Shown one piece after another: positions 4,780 through 6,089 of a DNA stretch of 6,089 bases. The position numbers were made by a program, and so were the translations under genes. How positions within the stretch are numbered: the stretch's first letter is position 1; the number at the start of each line of letters is the position of its first letter. Below the pieces are notes generated by a model, which made no database searches, was not told the origin of the DNA, and saw only the letters and a program-made list of their open reading frames with translations. This DNA is from Alphaproteobacteria bacterium. GTDB lineage: Bacteria > Pseudomonadota > Alphaproteobacteria > RF32 > CAG-239. The stretch is taken from contig DPKR01000145.1 of assembly GCA_003542415.1 (NCBI GenBank), positions 1 to 6,089 of the forward strand. The letters run 5' to 3'.

Positions 4780-4801
4780 AACTTAAAATTTGGAGATTGA
4801 C

Positions 4802-6089
4802 ATGACCAACATTTCAAACCCGAAGGTTTCCGTTTTAATGCCGGTTTACAAAACACCCGAAAACTATTTGCGTGAAGCCATTGAAAGCATTTTATCTCAA
4901 ACTTATACAAACTTTGAATTTCTCATTTTAGATGATTGCCCATCAAATCCGGTCGAAAATATTGTTAAATCATATCACGATAAACGTATCAAATATTTCA
5001 AAAATGAGCAAAATCTTGGTATTTCTCCCTCGCGCAATAAATTGATAGACCTAAGCAAAGGCGAATATCTTGCCGTTATGGACCATGATGATATTGCTTT
5101 GCCTGAAAGATTTGAAAAAGAAGTCGCTTTTCTCGATTCGCACCCTGAAGTCGGCGTTGTCGGCACGTGGTATGAAACCTTTCCTGAAATCAAACTTAAA
5201 AAAAAGTTTATCACAAACAGCCAAATCGAGCGCGATTTAATGTTTAACTGTTCTGTTTTGCACCCTTCTTCAATGCTTCGTAAATCTGTTTTACTCCAAA
5301 ACAAGATCCGTTATGAAGCTGAATTTACCCCTGCGGAAGATTATGCTCTCTGGTGTTCTCTCATTGGCAAAACAAAATTTGCGAACATTCCTGAAGTTTT
5401 GCAAAAATATCGCGATTACCCGAACAACACTTCAAAAAACCAAGCTCAAAAAATGAAAGAAGCAACGAGAAAAATTCGTTCCGAATTAGCAAAAACACAT
5501 GCTAAACTTGTTACAGAAGCTAAAACATTCAAAAAACAAAATTATAAAATTTTTGGTATACCAATCATCACAAAAGAAAACTTCGGCGGCATATCAAAAT
5601 ATAAAATACTCGGCTTGATCAAGATCAACAAACAAGACCCCGTTTTGCCTCAAGACACATCAAATATCCCGATTTATATCATCTCGTTCAATCGCCTTTC
5701 ATATTTAAAACAAATGATAGAAATGCTTGAAAAGCATTATCTTTATAACATCCATATCATTGACAATGCCTCCACTTATCCACCGCTTTTAGAATATTTG
5801 AAAAAAACACCATATACCGTTCACCGTATGAACAAAAACTATGGGCACATGGTGTTTTTTGAAATCCCTGATTTTAAACAGATTCGCGAAAACGAATATT
5901 TCGTTTTAACAGATCCGGATATTGCTCCCATAAAAGATTGCCCCTCTGATTTTATGGATTATTTTTATACCCTTTTAATAAAATATCCAAAATTTAACAA
6001 AGTCGGCTTTTCTTTGAAAACAGATGATATTGATGAAGTGGGTGAATATAAAAAAACAATCAAACGTTGGGAAAAACAATTTTACAACC
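4802..6089 (+). CDS. Two-domain glycosyltransferase (GT2 plus second GT-A-like domain), 3' end beyond window
   Basis: The frame is open to the window end: 429 complete codons and no stop. The ATG at 4802 follows GGAG (4792-4795) by six bases. Domain 1 (about 8-215) is a classical family 2 glycosyltransferase: VSVLMPVYKTP, then LDD (43-45), the metal/nucleotide motif MDHDD (93-97), LHPSSMLRK (153-161) and the catalytic-region EDYALW (179-184). After a lysine-rich linker, a second GT-A-like domain starts at about 289 (IPIYIISFNRLSYLKQMI). It has its own IIDNAS and NKNYGH segments and a DPD motif (371-373), then KVGFSLKTDD. Two intact active-site-like regions suggest a bifunctional enzyme adding two sugars to a surface polysaccharide or glycoprotein, acting in the cytoplasm. 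Donor and acceptor are unknown. Expression may depend on read-through of the terminator just upstream. Confidence 0.88.
   Translation, partial: MTNISNPKVSVLMPVYKTPENYLREAIESILSQTYTNFEFLILDDCPSNPVENIVKSYHDKRIKYFKNEQNLGISPSRNKLIDLSKGEYLAVMDHDDIALPERFEKEVAFLDSHPEVGVVGTWYETFPEIKLKKKFITNSQIERDLMFNCSVLHPSSMLRKSVLLQNKIRYEAEFTPAEDYALWCSLIGKTKFANIPEVLQKYRDYPNNTSKNQAQKMKEATRKIRSELAKTHAKLVTEAKTFKKQNYKIFGIPIITKENFGGISKYKILGLIKINKQDPVLPQDTSNIPIYIISFNRLSYLKQMIEMLEKHYLYNIHIIDNASTYPPLLEYLKKTPYTVHRMNKNYGHMVFFEIPDFKQIRENEYFVLTDPDIAPIKDCPSDFMDYFYTLLIKYPKFNKVGFSLKTDDIDEVGEYKKTIKRWEKQFYN

Overview
The window comes from a low-GC bacterium with ordinary GGAG/AAGGA ribosome binding sites, sigma-70-like promoter hexamers, U-tract terminators and a tRNA gene that encodes its own CCA. 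A signal peptide on the leftmost protein, a MerR-type 19-bp-spacer promoter and an RgpF-like protein fit a Gram-negative, probably proteobacterial, host. A low-GC alphaproteobacterium of the gut type is my guess, at low confidence; nothing in the window fixes the taxonomy.

Left part (1-1866) is a redox cluster. On the minus strand lie the start of an exported carboxymuconolactone decarboxylase (CMD) family protein, preceded by a textbook MerR-family promoter, and a flavodoxin-fold NAD(P)H oxidoreductase. Divergent from these, on the plus strand, a membrane-anchored flavodoxin is followed 10 bases later by a small four-cysteine TSCPD-domain protein, probably as one operon. The theme is flavin- and cysteine-based redox chemistry, plausibly quinone, aldehyde or thiol stress, but no substrate can be read from the sequence.

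Middle part (1863-3948): a minus-strand alkaline-phosphatase-superfamily phosphodiesterase converges on the TSCPD gene with overlapping stop codons, and a plus-strand RgpF-like polysaccharide protein is divergent from it.

Right part (3949-6089): a tRNA-Ser(GGA) gene is followed by an unusual array. Three direct copies of the tRNA 3' end (TATCCGCCAATAA) delimit two short non-coding cassettes, each beginning with an antisense tRNA-3'-like piece, and palindromic terminators sit at the junctions. Next comes a roughly 265-nt structured RNA with its own promoter and an intrinsic terminator. The terminator ends only 12 bases before the Shine-Dalgarno of a large two-domain glycosyltransferase gene that runs off the window. 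That spacing suggests either a stand-alone ncRNA or a 5' leader that controls the glycosyltransferase by attenuation. The array and the structured RNA are the most interesting parts of the window. No transposase, integrase, cas gene or CRISPR array is present.
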